DNA from: Novosphingobium sp.
Lineage (GTDB): Bacteria; Pseudomonadota; Alphaproteobacteria; Sphingomonadales; Sphingomonadaceae
DNA: 64,000 bases
NCBI RefSeq assembly: GCF_027531025.1
Contig: NZ_JAPZQX010000009.1
Coordinates: forward strand, 62,001-126,000
Reading direction: 5' to 3'
Below the pieces are notes generated by a model that did not search any database, was not told the origin of the DNA, and saw only the letters and a program-made list of their open reading frames with translations. Position numbers and translations under genes: made by a program. Positions within the stretch are counted from its first letter, which is position 1. Each line of letters starts with the position of its first letter. This document shows positions 17,587-26,625 of the stretch, piece by piece.

Positions 17587-17993
17587 GCTTCTTCCGCAAA
17601 GGGCCGGAACGGCGCCGTTACCTCGTCGCGCACGCGCGCCAGCCGCCCGGTAGCCTTGTCGATCATCGCCCAGGTGGTCCGGGCCGAGACGATCACCTTG
17701 CCGTCGGCCCCGCGAAAATCGACCCGCCGGTCAAACCGCGCCCCGGTGGGCGGGGCGGGAATGAAGGTTTCCGCCGTCACCGCCTCACCCAGGCCAATAT
17801 TGCCGCGATAGTCGATCTCGTGCCGGGTCACGACCCAGATAAAGGCCGCCTGGTGCTCTGGCGCGGCGACGGCCGACCAGTGCGCCGTGGCGATCTGCTG
17901 AATCCAGTCGACCCAGACCGCGTTGTTGACGTGGCCCAGTTCATCGATGTGCTGCGGCTCGGCCATGAAGGTCAGGGTGAAGCGGTTGCTCAT
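17583..17993 (-). CDS. Acyl-CoA thioesterase, hot-dog fold (4HBT family)
   Basis: Hot-dog thioesterase of 136 aa. The motif AEPQHIDELGHVNNAVWVDW carries the family's catalytic Asp and the GHVNN turn, and TRHEIDYRGNIGLGEAV follows. The probable substrate is a small or medium acyl-CoA, but it cannot be resolved from sequence. ATG 17993 overlaps the stop of the upstream oligopeptidase gene by 4 bp (ATGA), so the two are coupled. A longer frame upstream lies inside the oligopeptidase gene and is rejected. Confidence 0.88.
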   Translation of the reverse strand: MSNRFTLTFMAEPQHIDELGHVNNAVWVDWIQQIATAHWSAVAAPEHQAAFIWVVTRHEIDYRGNIGLGEAVTAETFIPAPPTGARFDRRVDFRGADGKVIVSARTTWAMIDKATGRLARVRDEVTAPFRPFAEEA

Positions 17994-20050
17994 TCGGCTA
18001 CCCCAAGCTGCCACAGGATGAAGGCGAACTCCTCGGCCGTTTCTTTCAGGCTCTCGAACCGGCCCGACTTGCCGCCATGCCCTGCGCCCATGTTGGTCTT
18101 GAGCAACAGCTCGTTGTCGTCGGTCTTGAGCTCGCGCAGCCTGGCGACCCACTTGGCCGGTTCCCAATAGGTCACGCGCGGATCGTTGAGGCCCGCCGTT
18201 ACCAGCAGCGGCGGATAGGCCTGGGGCTTGACCTGGTCATAGGGGGAATAGGACCGGATCAGTTCAAACGCGGCCGGGTCCTCGATCGGGTTGCCCCATT
18301 CGGGCCATTCGCCGGGGGTCAGCGGCAGGGAGGGATCGAGCATGGTCGCCAGCACATCGACGAAGGGCACGTGGGCCACCACCGCGCCCCACAGCTGGGG
18401 ATCGGAATTGATCACCGCCCCCATCAGCTCGCCCCCGGCCGAGCCACCGGAAATGCTGATCCGTCCGGCTTGCGTATAGCCCCGGTCGATCAGGCCCTTG
18501 GCCACGTCGACAAAGTCATGGAAGGTGTTGGTCCGCCGTTCCAGCTTGCCCGCCTTGTACCAGGCCCGGCCCAGGTCATCGCCGCCGCGGATATGGGCGA
18601 TGGCATAGGCAAAGCCGCGATCGACCAATGACAGCCGTGTGGTTGAGAAGCCCGGATCGATCGAAATGCCATAGGCGCCATAGCCATAGAGGTGCAGCGG
18701 GCCGCCGGGCTTCCGATCCTTGCGATAGACAATGCTGACCGGGATCTTGGTGCCATCGCGCGCGGCAATTTCGAGCCGTTCGGTGGCATAAAGCGAGGCA
18801 TCATAGCCCGAGGGGATTTCCTGGACCTTCAGCGTGGTGAGCGTGCGGGCTGCGACATCATAGTCCAGCACCGAGGCCGGGCTGACCATGCTCTCATAGG
18901 ACAGCCGCAGCGTGGTGACCGCCCATTCGGGATTGTCGCCCAGCCCCGCCGAGAAGCTCGCTTCGGGGAACGCGATCGGTTCGACCCGCGCCGGATCGTC
19001 GTAATAGCGCACCTCGATCCGGTCGAGCCCGCGCACCCGGCCTTCGGTGACGTAGAAATCGCGGAACAGCTCGAAACCGGTCAGGTAGAACTCATCCGTC
19101 CCTTCGATCAGCGTGGTCCAGTCCCCCGGGGCGCTGAGCTGCGCGGTGGCGAGGCGGAAGTTCTCGTGGGTGTCATTGGCGTGGATGAACAGCGTCTCGC
19201 CGCGCAGGTCGACATCGTATTCGACCCCGGCCTGGCGCGGCTTGACCAGCAGCGGCGTGGCCAGCGGATCGGCCGCCGGGACCAGCCGGACCTCGCTGGT
19301 TTCATGGTCGGACGTGCCGATGATCAGCCACTGCTCGTTGGCGGAAAGCGAGCAACCGACGCGGAAGCCCTCGTCATCCTCGTGATAGAGCTCGACATCC
19401 TGCTCGATCGGCTGGCCCAGCCAGTGGAGGCGCGCATTGTCGGTCCGCCACTGCTCGTTGGCGAGGGAGTAGACCAGCCCCGTGTCATTCGCGACCCAGA
19501 TCAGGCTGGAGAGCGTACCGGGGATCACATCGGGCAGCACTTCGCCAGTGGCGATCACCTTGATCCGGGCGGTGAACCGTTCCGAGCCATTGTCATCGAC
19601 CGACCAGGCCAGCAGCTTGCCATCGTTCGACACGGCAATCGCGCCGAGGCGGAAGTATTCGAGGCCCTCGGCCAGGGCGACCTCATCGAGGATCAGTTCA
19701 TCCGGGCCGCCCGCGACAGGCCGGCGCCACCACTTCTTGTATTCGGCCCCTTCCTCGAACTCGATCCAGTAGAGGTAATCGCCGTCCTTTTGCGGCACCG
19801 ACTTGTCGGCTTCCTTGATCCGCGCGCGCATTTCCTTGAACAGCGCGTCGATCCGGCCCTGCTGGGCGGCCATGCGATGTTCGAACCAGGCGTTCTCCGC
19901 TTTCAGGTGCGCCAGGACCTCCGCGTCCTTCACCTCGGGATAGCCGGGATCGCGCAGCCAGGCGTAATCGTCGGTCACGACGATGTTGTGATGCGTGACG
20001 TGATGGGGCTTCTTGGCGGCGACCGGCGGCCGGATCGGGGATTCGTTCAT
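17990..20050 (-). CDS. ptrB: Oligopeptidase B-like S9 serine peptidase
   Basis: Prolyl-oligopeptidase-family enzyme of 686 aa, the usual length for oligopeptidase B, which cuts short peptides after basic residues. The N-terminal half is a beta-propeller (about residues 75-400). The C-terminal alpha/beta hydrolase has the nucleophile elbow ISISGGSAGGELMG with Ser537, the Asp in TAGLNDPRVTYWEPAKW and the His in NMGAGHGGKSGRFE. There is no signal peptide, so it is probably cytoplasmic. ATG 20050 has no strong Shine-Dalgarno. It is the first gene of a pair with the downstream thioesterase. Confidence 0.92.
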   Translation of the reverse strand: MNESPIRPPVAAKKPHHVTHHNIVVTDDYAWLRDPGYPEVKDAEVLAHLKAENAWFEHRMAAQQGRIDALFKEMRARIKEADKSVPQKDGDYLYWIEFEEGAEYKKWWRRPVAGGPDELILDEVALAEGLEYFRLGAIAVSNDGKLLAWSVDDNGSERFTARIKVIATGEVLPDVIPGTLSSLIWVANDTGLVYSLANEQWRTDNARLHWLGQPIEQDVELYHEDDEGFRVGCSLSANEQWLIIGTSDHETSEVRLVPAADPLATPLLVKPRQAGVEYDVDLRGETLFIHANDTHENFRLATAQLSAPGDWTTLIEGTDEFYLTGFELFRDFYVTEGRVRGLDRIEVRYYDDPARVEPIAFPEASFSAGLGDNPEWAVTTLRLSYESMVSPASVLDYDVAARTLTTLKVQEIPSGYDASLYATERLEIAARDGTKIPVSIVYRKDRKPGGPLHLYGYGAYGISIDPGFSTTRLSLVDRGFAYAIAHIRGGDDLGRAWYKAGKLERRTNTFHDFVDVAKGLIDRGYTQAGRISISGGSAGGELMGAVINSDPQLWGAVVAHVPFVDVLATMLDPSLPLTPGEWPEWGNPIEDPAAFELIRSYSPYDQVKPQAYPPLLVTAGLNDPRVTYWEPAKWVARLRELKTDDNELLLKTNMGAGHGGKSGRFESLKETAEEFAFILWQLGVAE

Positions 20051-20125
20051 CCCGCCTAACTAGGCAATTGTCGCGGCAATGAAAGCCGGGCATCACAAGT
20101 GCAGGCAAAGGTGGGAAGAATTTCG

Positions 20126-21289
20126 ATGCGGGGAATGATTGCCGGGGCTGTGGTGGTGATGGTGGCGTCAGCCGGTACCGCGATCGGCCAGGTCGCCCCG
20201 GACGCGGCCAAACCTGAGCGGGGACCGTTCCGCCAGATCGGAATCCAGAACTACGCCGCCGAGGAGACCCGCTGGCCCGCCCCGCCGCCGGACATGATCC
20301 GTCGCGCTGCCGCCCAGGGCGACCCTTCCGAATGGCTGCGCGAAGCCGACGCCCCGATCGCCGCCTGGCTGAAGACTGAGGAAACCGGCAGCGCAACGCT
20401 GCAGCTGTCAGTCGGCGCGGACGGGCGCGCGACGGCTTGCAGTTCGGCACCGGCTTCCTGGCAGAAGTCGCCCGCCTGGGCGGCGGACTTGTGTCCGCTG
20501 CTGATCAAGCGGGCGCAGTTCACGCCCGCCCTGCGCGAAGATGGCCGTGCCATGCCCGACCTGTTCATCGTCACCGCCAACTTCCAGTTCGCAAGAAACT
20601 GGTCGGGGCGGACCGGCCCCTTGATTGTCAACTATGGTGGCCTGGGCCCCGCCCCGCCGCCGCCCCGCACTAACAACCCCCTGCTCACGTCATGGCCGCC
20701 CTCCGGAGACTGGCTCCGGTGGGTCGCCAGCGAACCGGCCTTCAAGCTGCCCGTCGAACAGCCAGGCGGCGCGGCGCTGGCGGGGCCGGCGATCGGACTG
20801 GTGGTGGCGGACCGCAAAAGCGGTGATCCCGCATGCCGGATGGTCCTGTCCTCCGGTGATGCCGGTATCGATGCCAAGGCCTGCGACTTTGCGCGCAAGA
20901 AGCTCAAACCCGCGTGGGCGGATCCTGTGCGCGTTCCGGTGCGGCGCTGGCCGCTGCTGCTCAGCCCGCAGGGCAAGGGTTTCCGGGCGATCACCGCCAA
21001 TGCGGATGCCATCAAGTGGCTGCGGGTCGAACCGGTCGAGCGCGACCGCCTCAACGCGCTGTGGCGCCCGCAGGCGGCGGGGGTGAAGCTGGTGCGGCTG
21101 GCCGGTGCGCTGGGGCCGGACGGTCGGCCCACCGGGTGCCGGGTGTTTGAAAGCTCCGGCAGCGACCTGGCCGATACCGCCGCCTGCCGGCTGTTCCGCA
21201 GCGAGGCCCGGTTCACCCCGGCCAGCGATGCCTTCGGCCAGCCCGGCAACCTGACCGGCTGGGTCAACCTGCAGCTCACGCCGCCCTGA
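20126..21289 (+). CDS. Secreted protein with two TonB-C-like domains
   Basis: Predicted periplasmic protein of 387 aa with a signal peptide (MRGMIAGAVVVMVASAGTAI). Two segments look like the TonB C-terminal fold: about residues 88-155 (TGSATLQLSVGADGRATAC...) and 320-387 (GRPTGCRVFESSGSDL, then ARFTPASDAFGQPG). The pattern G-x-P/A-x-x-C ... SSG ... A-C ... RFTPA is typical of the sphingomonad energy-transducer TonB-like repeats. It lacks the Pro-rich periplasm-spanning rod and ExbB partners, so it is not a classic TonB. ATG 20126 has GGGAAG upstream. Function unknown. Confidence 0.7.
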   Translation: MRGMIAGAVVVMVASAGTAIGQVAPDAAKPERGPFRQIGIQNYAAEETRWPAPPPDMIRRAAAQGDPSEWLREADAPIAAWLKTEETGSATLQLSVGADGRATACSSAPASWQKSPAWAADLCPLLIKRAQFTPALREDGRAMPDLFIVTANFQFARNWSGRTGPLIVNYGGLGPAPPPPRTNNPLLTSWPPSGDWLRWVASEPAFKLPVEQPGGAALAGPAIGLVVADRKSGDPACRMVLSSGDAGIDAKACDFARKKLKPAWADPVRVPVRRWPLLLSPQGKGFRAITANADAIKWLRVEPVERDRLNALWRPQAAGVKLVRLAGALGPDGRPTGCRVFESSGSDLADTAACRLFRSEARFTPASDAFGQPGNLTGWVNLQLTPP

Positions 21290-21349
21290 TCGGAACGCGC
21301 TGCCTTACCCACCCTCGCCAAAGCGGCACGGCGATCCTATAAAGCAGCG

Positions 21350-23209
21350 ATGACCGAAACGCTCGCCCCCGCCCGCCCCGCCGTGCAATCCCATGCCGAC
21401 CGCCCCCATGCCGACCGCCTTGCCGCGCTGCGCGCCGAACTGGCCGCGCGCGGGCTCGATGGCTTCGTGATCCCGATCTCGGACGAGCACATGAGCGAAT
21501 ATGTCGGCGGCTATGCCCAGCGGCTGGCCTGGCTGACCGGGTTCGGCGGATCGGCCGGAACCGCCGCGGTCCTGGCCGATCGGGCGGCGATCTTTGTCGA
21601 CGGGCGCTATACCGTGCAGGTGCGCGAACAGGTCGATGGCGCGCTGTTCGAATATCGCTCGGTCCCGGCCGAACCGCTGCCGGCCTGGCTGGCGGATCAT
21701 GCCCCGGCGGGCGCGAAGATCGGCTTCGATCCCTGGCTGCATGGCAAGCCCTGGGTCGATGCCTGCAATGCCGCGCTGGCGGCCAAGGGCGCGGCGCTGG
21801 TGCCGGTCAGCGGCAATCCGGTCGATGCCGTCTGGGCCGATCGCCCCGCCCCCAGCCTGGCCCCGGCGCTGGTCCACCCGACCGACCTGGCCGGTCAGTC
21901 GAGCGAGGCCAAGCGCAGCCAGGTGGCCGAATGGCTGACCAAGCGCGGGCTTGATGCGGCGGTGATCTCCGCGCTCGACAGCGTGGCCTGGCTGCTCAAC
22001 ATCCGGGGGCAGGATGTCGATCGCACGCCGGTGGCGCTGTCTTTCGTGCTGGCCCATGCCGATGGCACGGCCGAACTGTTCATGGAAGAAGCCAAGGTCA
22101 CGCCGGAACTGCGCGCGCACCTGGGCAATGCCGTTTCGATCCGGCCCTATGGCGCCTTTGCCGATGGCCTGGCGCGAATGAAGGGCCGCAAGGTGGCGGT
22201 CGACCCCGAACGCTCGGTCCAGGCGGTCTTTGCCGCGCTGGGCGAGGCCGGGGCGATTGCCGTCGAGCTGACCGATCCCACCATCCTGCCCAAGGCGCAG
22301 AAGAACGCGGTGGAACAGCGCGGCCAACGCGATGCCCAGGCCCGCGATGGCGCGGCCGTGGCGCGGTTCCTGCACTGGCTGTCGGTCGAAGCACCCAAGG
22401 GCGGGCAGACCGAACTGTCGGTCGCGGCCCGGCTGCAGGCCTTCCGCGCCGAAAGCGGCCTGCTGCGCGACCTGTCGTTCGACACGATTTCCGCCGCCGG
22501 GCCGCACGCCGCCCTGCCGCATTACCGGGTGGACGCAGCCTCCAACATCGAAATTGCCCCCGGCTCGGTCTTCCTGGTCGATTCGGGCGGGCAATATGCC
22601 GATGGCACGACCGACATTACCCGCACGGTCTGGATCGGCACCGCAGATGGACGGGGCGAACCGACGGCCGAGCACAAGGACCGCTTCACCCGCGTGCTGA
22701 AGGGGCACATTGCGCTCGATCGCGCGGTCTTCCCGCGCGGCACGGTCGGCGCGCAGCTCGATACCCTGGCGCGGCAATACCTGTGGGCGGCGGGCGTGGA
22801 CTATGCCCACGGCACCGGCCACGGCGTCGGCAGCTTCCTGTCGGTCCACGAAGGGCCGCAGCGGATCGCCAAGGGTCAGGGCGGGCAGGCCGGTACGGGG
22901 CAGGAGCTGCTGCCGGGGATGATCCTGTCGAACGAGCCGGGCTATTACAAGGCCGGCCACTTTGGCATCCGGACCGAGAACCTGGTGCTGGTGGAGCTGC
23001 GCGAAATCGCCGGGGCCGAGGGCGAATACCTCGGCTTCGAGACGCTGACTTTCGTGCCGATCGACCGCACGCTGGTGGACCAGACCATGCTGACCCGCGA
23101 CGAAGTAGACTGGTGGAACGCCTATCACGCCCGGGTCGAGGCGATCCTGGCCCCGCAGCTGACGGGCGCGGACCTGGCCTGGCTGAAGGATGCCTGCGCG
23201 CCCTTGTAG
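21350..23209 (+). CDS. pepP: Xaa-Pro aminopeptidase, M24B family
   Basis: Metallopeptidase of 619 aa with two creatinase-type N-terminal domains (about residues 20-165 and 170-320) and a C-terminal pita-bread domain, the three-domain layout of XPNPEP1-type enzymes. Metal ligands are visible: the Asp in LVDSGGQYADGTTDITRT (two Asp), the His in GTGHGVGS, the Glu in LSNEPGYYKAGHFGIRTEN and the last Glu in LGFETLTFVPID. It removes the N-terminal residue from peptides with Pro at position two. No signal peptide is seen, so it is cytoplasmic. It stands alone between short gaps. Confidence 0.92.
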   Translation: MTETLAPARPAVQSHADRPHADRLAALRAELAARGLDGFVIPISDEHMSEYVGGYAQRLAWLTGFGGSAGTAAVLADRAAIFVDGRYTVQVREQVDGALFEYRSVPAEPLPAWLADHAPAGAKIGFDPWLHGKPWVDACNAALAAKGAALVPVSGNPVDAVWADRPAPSLAPALVHPTDLAGQSSEAKRSQVAEWLTKRGLDAAVISALDSVAWLLNIRGQDVDRTPVALSFVLAHADGTAELFMEEAKVTPELRAHLGNAVSIRPYGAFADGLARMKGRKVAVDPERSVQAVFAALGEAGAIAVELTDPTILPKAQKNAVEQRGQRDAQARDGAAVARFLHWLSVEAPKGGQTELSVAARLQAFRAESGLLRDLSFDTISAAGPHAALPHYRVDAASNIEIAPGSVFLVDSGGQYADGTTDITRTVWIGTADGRGEPTAEHKDRFTRVLKGHIALDRAVFPRGTVGAQLDTLARQYLWAAGVDYAHGTGHGVGSFLSVHEGPQRIAKGQGGQAGTGQELLPGMILSNEPGYYKAGHFGIRTENLVLVELREIAGAEGEYLGFETLTFVPIDRTLVDQTMLTRDEVDWWNAYHARVEAILAPQLTGADLAWLKDACAPL

Positions 23210-23262
23210 GATAGATTTGTTCCTTTATTGTTCCGTCATCGAATCGAACGGAGAGCAAGAAG

Positions 23263-23631
23263 ATGATCGGTTATGTCACTGTCGGAACCAACGACCTCGC
23301 CCGCGCCGCGAAGTTCTATGATGCCATTGCGGCTGAACTCGACACCCCGCGGATGATGGAATTTGACAGCTTCATTGCCTGGGGCACCGCCAATGGCCCG
23401 GCCGGGATCGCGGTGACCAAGCCCTACGATGGCCAGCCCGCCACGGTCGGCAACGGGGTGATGGTGGCCTTCGAGGCGAAGGACAAGGACCAGGTCGACC
23501 GGCTCTATGCCATTGCGCTCGCCAATGGCGGCACCGATGAAGGCGCGCCGGGACCGCGCGGCGAAGGGTTCTATGCGGGGTACTTCCGCGATCCCGACGG
23601 GAACAAGCTCAACGCCTTCGTGATGGGCTGA
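23263..23631 (+). CDS. VOC-family (glyoxalase/dioxygenase fold) protein
   Basis: Small vicinal-oxygen-chelate protein of 122 aa with the paired beta-alpha-beta-beta-beta modules. MIGYVTVGTNDLARAAKFYD starts the first module, and GYFRDPDGNKLNAFVMG ends the second with the usual RDPDGN turn. The usual metal positions appear degenerate (a Thr where the first His is expected). A glutathione-dependent lyase role, as in nearby homologues annotated glyoxalase/bleomycin resistance protein, is only a family-level guess. An AGAGCAAGAAG stretch upstream of ATG 23263 serves as ribosome-binding site. Confidence 0.82.
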   Translation: MIGYVTVGTNDLARAAKFYDAIAAELDTPRMMEFDSFIAWGTANGPAGIAVTKPYDGQPATVGNGVMVAFEAKDKDQVDRLYAIALANGGTDEGAPGPRGEGFYAGYFRDPDGNKLNAFVMG

Positions 23632-23683
23632 ACGGGCCGGGCCTTGCGCGCGGGTGAACGAACCGGCGCGGGCGCGACAAATG

Positions 23684-23712
23684 GCTACAAAACTCGGCCA
23701 ATCGGGCATAAT
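23684..23712 (+). promoter_or_regulatory. Candidate promoter of the EF-hand/two-component operon
   Basis: A good -10 hexamer CATAAT (23707-23712) lies 17 bp from a weak -35-like GCTACA (23684-23689). A transcript starting near 23719 would have a leader of about 100 nt before ATG 23820 and would include the 23745-23795 hairpin. Inferred by eye. Confidence 0.4.
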
Positions 23713-23744
23713 GCTGTGACAGTCAGGGGCTAGAAGGCCCATGA

Positions 23745-23795
23745 GACGCCGCAGCACCGGTTGGCCCGTTCCCTCTGCCCACCGGTTGCGGCGTC
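23745..23795 (+). promoter_or_regulatory. Leader hairpin upstream of the EF-hand gene
   Basis: Arms GACGCCGC(AGC)ACCGGT at 23745-23761 and ACCGGT(T)GCGGCGTC at 23781-23795 pair almost completely, enclosing a 19-nt loop. There is no T-run after it, so it is not an intrinsic terminator. It ends 24 nt before ATG 23820 and 11 nt before the GGAG ribosome-binding site, a position suited to controlling translation or mRNA stability. Confidence 0.55.
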
Positions 23796-23819
23796 CGCCC
23801 ATGGATGGAGTTTGACCGC

Positions 23820-24440
23820 ATGACCAGGATCGCCCGCACCTTTGCCCTCGCCACGCTGGCCATGGCCGCCAGCGCCACGGCCGCCATGGCCCAGCCCGCC
23901 CCCGGCGCCAACCCCGGCCCCCGGGCCGCGATGACCAAGGCCGATGCCGAGGCCCACGCGGCCGAAATGTTTGCCCGGATGGACGCCAACAAGGACGGCC
24001 GACTGGACCAGGCCGACCGCGCCGCGCGCGAGGGCGAACGCTTCGCCCGGCTCGACACCAACACGGATGGCAGCCTTTCGCGCGATGAGTTCGCCGCGGC
24101 CCGCACCCGCCCCGAAGCGATGAAGGGTACGCCCGGCGAAGGTCCGCGCAAGGGCCGGATGATGCGCGACCGCCGTGGACCCGGTGGTCCGGGCGGCCCC
24201 GGCGGCCCCGGCGGCCCCGACATGATGGCGCGCATGGCCGATGCCAACAAGGACGGCGCGGTCACTCGCGACGAGTTCCTGACCGCCCAGTCGCGCCATT
24301 TCGGCATGATGGACGCCAACCAGGACGGCACCGTAACGGCCGAGGAACGCCGCGCCGGGCGAGCCAAGATGCGCGAGCACATGCGCGGGATGCACGGTGC
24401 ACGCGGCGGGGCTGACAAGGCCGGCCACGAAGGGCACTGA
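23820..24440 (+). CDS. Secreted protein with four EF-hands
   Basis: Predicted periplasmic calcium-binding protein of 206 aa with a signal peptide ending near AMA-QP (residues 1-24). Canonical 12-residue EF loops lie at residues 55-66 (DANKDGRLDQAD), 79-90 (DTNTDGSLSRDE), 141-152 (DANKDGAVTRDE) and 165-176 (DANQDGTVTAEE). A Gly-Pro-Gly repeat (about residues 120-133) links the two pairs. ATG 23820 has GGAG 9 nt upstream; the in-frame ATG 23805 adds five residues. Its TGA overlaps the ATG of the response-regulator gene, so EF-hand protein, regulator and kinase are one transcriptional unit. This suggests, but does not show, a calcium-linked sensor system. Confidence 0.88.
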   Translation: MTRIARTFALATLAMAASATAAMAQPAPGANPGPRAAMTKADAEAHAAEMFARMDANKDGRLDQADRAAREGERFARLDTNTDGSLSRDEFAAARTRPEAMKGTPGEGPRKGRMMRDRRGPGGPGGPGGPGGPDMMARMADANKDGAVTRDEFLTAQSRHFGMMDANQDGTVTAEERRAGRAKMREHMRGMHGARGGADKAGHEGH

Positions 24441-25180
24441 TGCTCGCAATGGAGCAACCCCCGCCGATCAATCTGCTGCTGGTCGATGACGAAGCGGCAC
24501 TGCGCGAACCCCTGGCCGAGTACCTCTCGCGCCAGGGGTTTGTCGTGACCCAGGCCACCAGCGCGGCCGAGGCCCGCACCCGCCTGCGCGAGGCTCGGCC
24601 CGACCTGGTGCTGCTGGACATCATGATGCCGGGCGAAGACGGCCTGTCGCTGTGTCGGCACATCACCGAGACGCTGGTGGTGCCCACCATCCTGCTGACT
24701 GCCCGTGGCGAGCCGACCGACCGCATCGTCGGGCTGGAAATCGGTGCTGACGATTATGTGGTCAAGCCGTTCGAGCCGCGCGAACTGGTCGCCCGGATCC
24801 GCTCGGTCCTGCGCCGTGCCGCCAAGGGTCCGGCTCCGGCAACCGAGGATGAACTGTTCGAGTTCGACGGCTGGCGGCTCGATCCGCTCAAGCGGCGGCT
24901 GATTGCCCCGGACGGCGCACTGGTCAGCATCTCTTCAACCGAGTTCCGCCTGCTGCTGGTACTGCTTGAACACCCCCGCCAAGTGCTTGACCGAGACCGG
25001 TTGCTCGACATGGTCCAGGGGCGCGAAGCCCACCTGTTCGACCGCGCAGTCGACAACCAGATCAGCCGCCTGCGCCGCAAGATCGAGGTCGACAGCCGCA
25101 ATCCCACCCTGATCCAGACCGTCTGGGGTGGTGGCTACATGCTTGCCGCCGACGTCCGGCGGGTGCGGGAGCCGGGCTGA
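24440..25180 (+). CDS. OmpR/PhoB-type response regulator
   Basis: Two-domain regulator of 246 aa. The receiver domain has the acidic pocket VDDE, phosphoacceptor Asp60 in LVLLDIMMPGEDG, Thr87 in ILLTARGE and Lys109 in DDYVVKPFE. A winged-helix DNA-binding domain follows (about residues 140-235), ending in TVWGGGYMLA. ATG 24440 shares bases with the upstream EF-hand stop; an alternative ATG 24449 (MEQPPPIN) is possible. The kinase gene starts 3 bp after its stop, making a cognate pair. Target genes are unknown; autoregulation is likely because the promoter lies before the EF-hand gene. Confidence 0.95.
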   Translation: MLAMEQPPPINLLLVDDEAALREPLAEYLSRQGFVVTQATSAAEARTRLREARPDLVLLDIMMPGEDGLSLCRHITETLVVPTILLTARGEPTDRIVGLEIGADDYVVKPFEPRELVARIRSVLRRAAKGPAPATEDELFEFDGWRLDPLKRRLIAPDGALVSISSTEFRLLLVLLEHPRQVLDRDRLLDMVQGREAHLFDRAVDNQISRLRRKIEVDSRNPTLIQTVWGGGYMLAADVRRVREPG

Positions 25181-25183
25181 GCG

Positions 25184-26596
25184 ATGGCCTTGCGGGGGCA
25201 GCTCTGGCCGCGCAGCCTGCAAGGCCAGCTGCTGCTCGCCGTGGCTGTGGCGCTGCTGCTGGGCCAGTCGATCAATGCCTTCCTGCTGCTGCGCGCCCAG
25301 ACCGAGCGACGTGATGCCGCGCTGACCAACACGGTCGCGCTGCGGCTTTACGGCGCGCTGCTCGATGTCGAGGATCGGGCTTTTGTGCGCGGGCCGCGCC
25401 GGGTGCGGGCCAACGCCATGGCCATGGCCTTTCCCGATTCGCCCGATGATGGCCCCCCCCGACTGCTTCCCCGTGACAGGCGCCAGCCGGAAGCCGAAGA
25501 CGCCCTCCGCACGCTGCTGGCCTACCAAGAGATCACAATATCCGATATCGTGGTCGTGCGCCGCGCGGTTGCCAGCGATCCGATCGCGATCCGTCGGCTG
25601 GCCCGACGGCTCGAACTGCAGGCCAATGGCCTGACCCCGACCGAAGTGATCGTGGCCGCCGCCCGGCGTGGGCCGGAGGGCCGGTGGGTGGTGGCGCGCA
25701 CCTTCATCCAGCCCCCGCCAACCGGGCCGCTGGTCGGCCTGATCTTCCAGACCGCGCTGATCTATGCCCTGCTGGTCGGCGCGATCGCGCTGATCCTGCA
25801 ACGCCTGACCAAGCCGCTTTCGACCCTGACTGCACGCGTCGAGCTGTTCGGGCGGACCCGTCAGCCCGCCCCGCCGCTCGATCCGGCCGGCCCGGAAGAC
25901 GTGCGCCGCCTGATCGCCGCGCATAATGGGCTGGAAGCCCGGCTCGGCGCGCTTCTCGATGAAAAGGACGTGATGCTCGGCGCGATCGGACACGATCTCA
26001 AGACCCCGCTGGCCGCCTTGCGCGTGCGGATCGAAAGCGTCAGCGACGAGGCGGAGCGCGCCCGGATGGCCGCGACGATCGAGGATATCGCCCGCAGCCT
26101 CGATGACATCCTCTCGCTGGCCCGCGTCGGCCGCCCCAGCGACCCGCTCGAAGTGACCGACCTGACCGCGCTGGTTGCCCAGGTGGTGGAGGAATACGAG
26201 GACATGGGCGAGCCGGTGACCCTGGCCGATTCCGGCCGGATCACCATGCCGCTGCGGCCCACCTGGGTGCGCCGCGCGCTGCGCAACCTGGTGGGCAATG
26301 CGCTGCGCTATGGCGGGGTGGCCCGCGTCACGCTGATCGAATGGCGCCACCAGGTGGAAATCGCGGTCGAGGACGATGGCCCGGGCATCCCGGAAGCCGA
26401 CCTGGCCCGGATCCTCGAACCCTTTGCCCGCGGCGAAGCCTCGCGCAACCGCGCCACCGGCGGGGCCGGGTTGGGCCTGACCCTGGCGCGGGCCATTGCC
26501 GAACAGCACGGCGGGACGCTGGTCCTGGCCAACCGGCCCGGACCTGATGGGCGTCCGGTCGGGCTGACCGTGACCCTGACACTGCCGCGCGGCTGA
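25184..26596 (+). CDS. Sensor histidine kinase (HAMP, HisKA, HATPase)
   Basis: Membrane sensor of 470 aa. TM1 lies near residues 12-34. A periplasmic domain of about 145 residues follows, then TM2 near residues 182-202 (GLIFQTALIYALLVGAIALI) and a HAMP linker. The phosphoacceptor is His270 in MLGAIGHDLKTPLAALR. The ATPase has the N box NLVGNALRYG, G1 DDGPGIP and G2 GGAGLGLTLA. The architecture resembles EnvZ/RstB-type kinases. It follows the response regulator by 3 bp. The periplasmic domain is the plausible contact site for the secreted EF-hand protein encoded first in the operon; that contact is inference. Confidence 0.93.
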   Translation: MALRGQLWPRSLQGQLLLAVAVALLLGQSINAFLLLRAQTERRDAALTNTVALRLYGALLDVEDRAFVRGPRRVRANAMAMAFPDSPDDGPPRLLPRDRRQPEAEDALRTLLAYQEITISDIVVVRRAVASDPIAIRRLARRLELQANGLTPTEVIVAAARRGPEGRWVVARTFIQPPPTGPLVGLIFQTALIYALLVGAIALILQRLTKPLSTLTARVELFGRTRQPAPPLDPAGPEDVRRLIAAHNGLEARLGALLDEKDVMLGAIGHDLKTPLAALRVRIESVSDEAERARMAATIEDIARSLDDILSLARVGRPSDPLEVTDLTALVAQVVEEYEDMGEPVTLADSGRITMPLRPTWVRRALRNLVGNALRYGGVARVTLIEWRHQVEIAVEDDGPGIPEADLARILEPFARGEASRNRATGGAGLGLTLARAIAEQHGGTLVLANRPGPDGRPVGLTVTLTLPRG

Positions 26597-26625
26597 GCGC
26601 CGGGCCGCGCGGCCAGGCTGCTATT

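Noticed and set aside
24170..24220. CRISPR or microsatellite
   Set aside because: The short GGC/CCG units are codons for a Gly-Pro-Gly linker inside the EF-hand protein.
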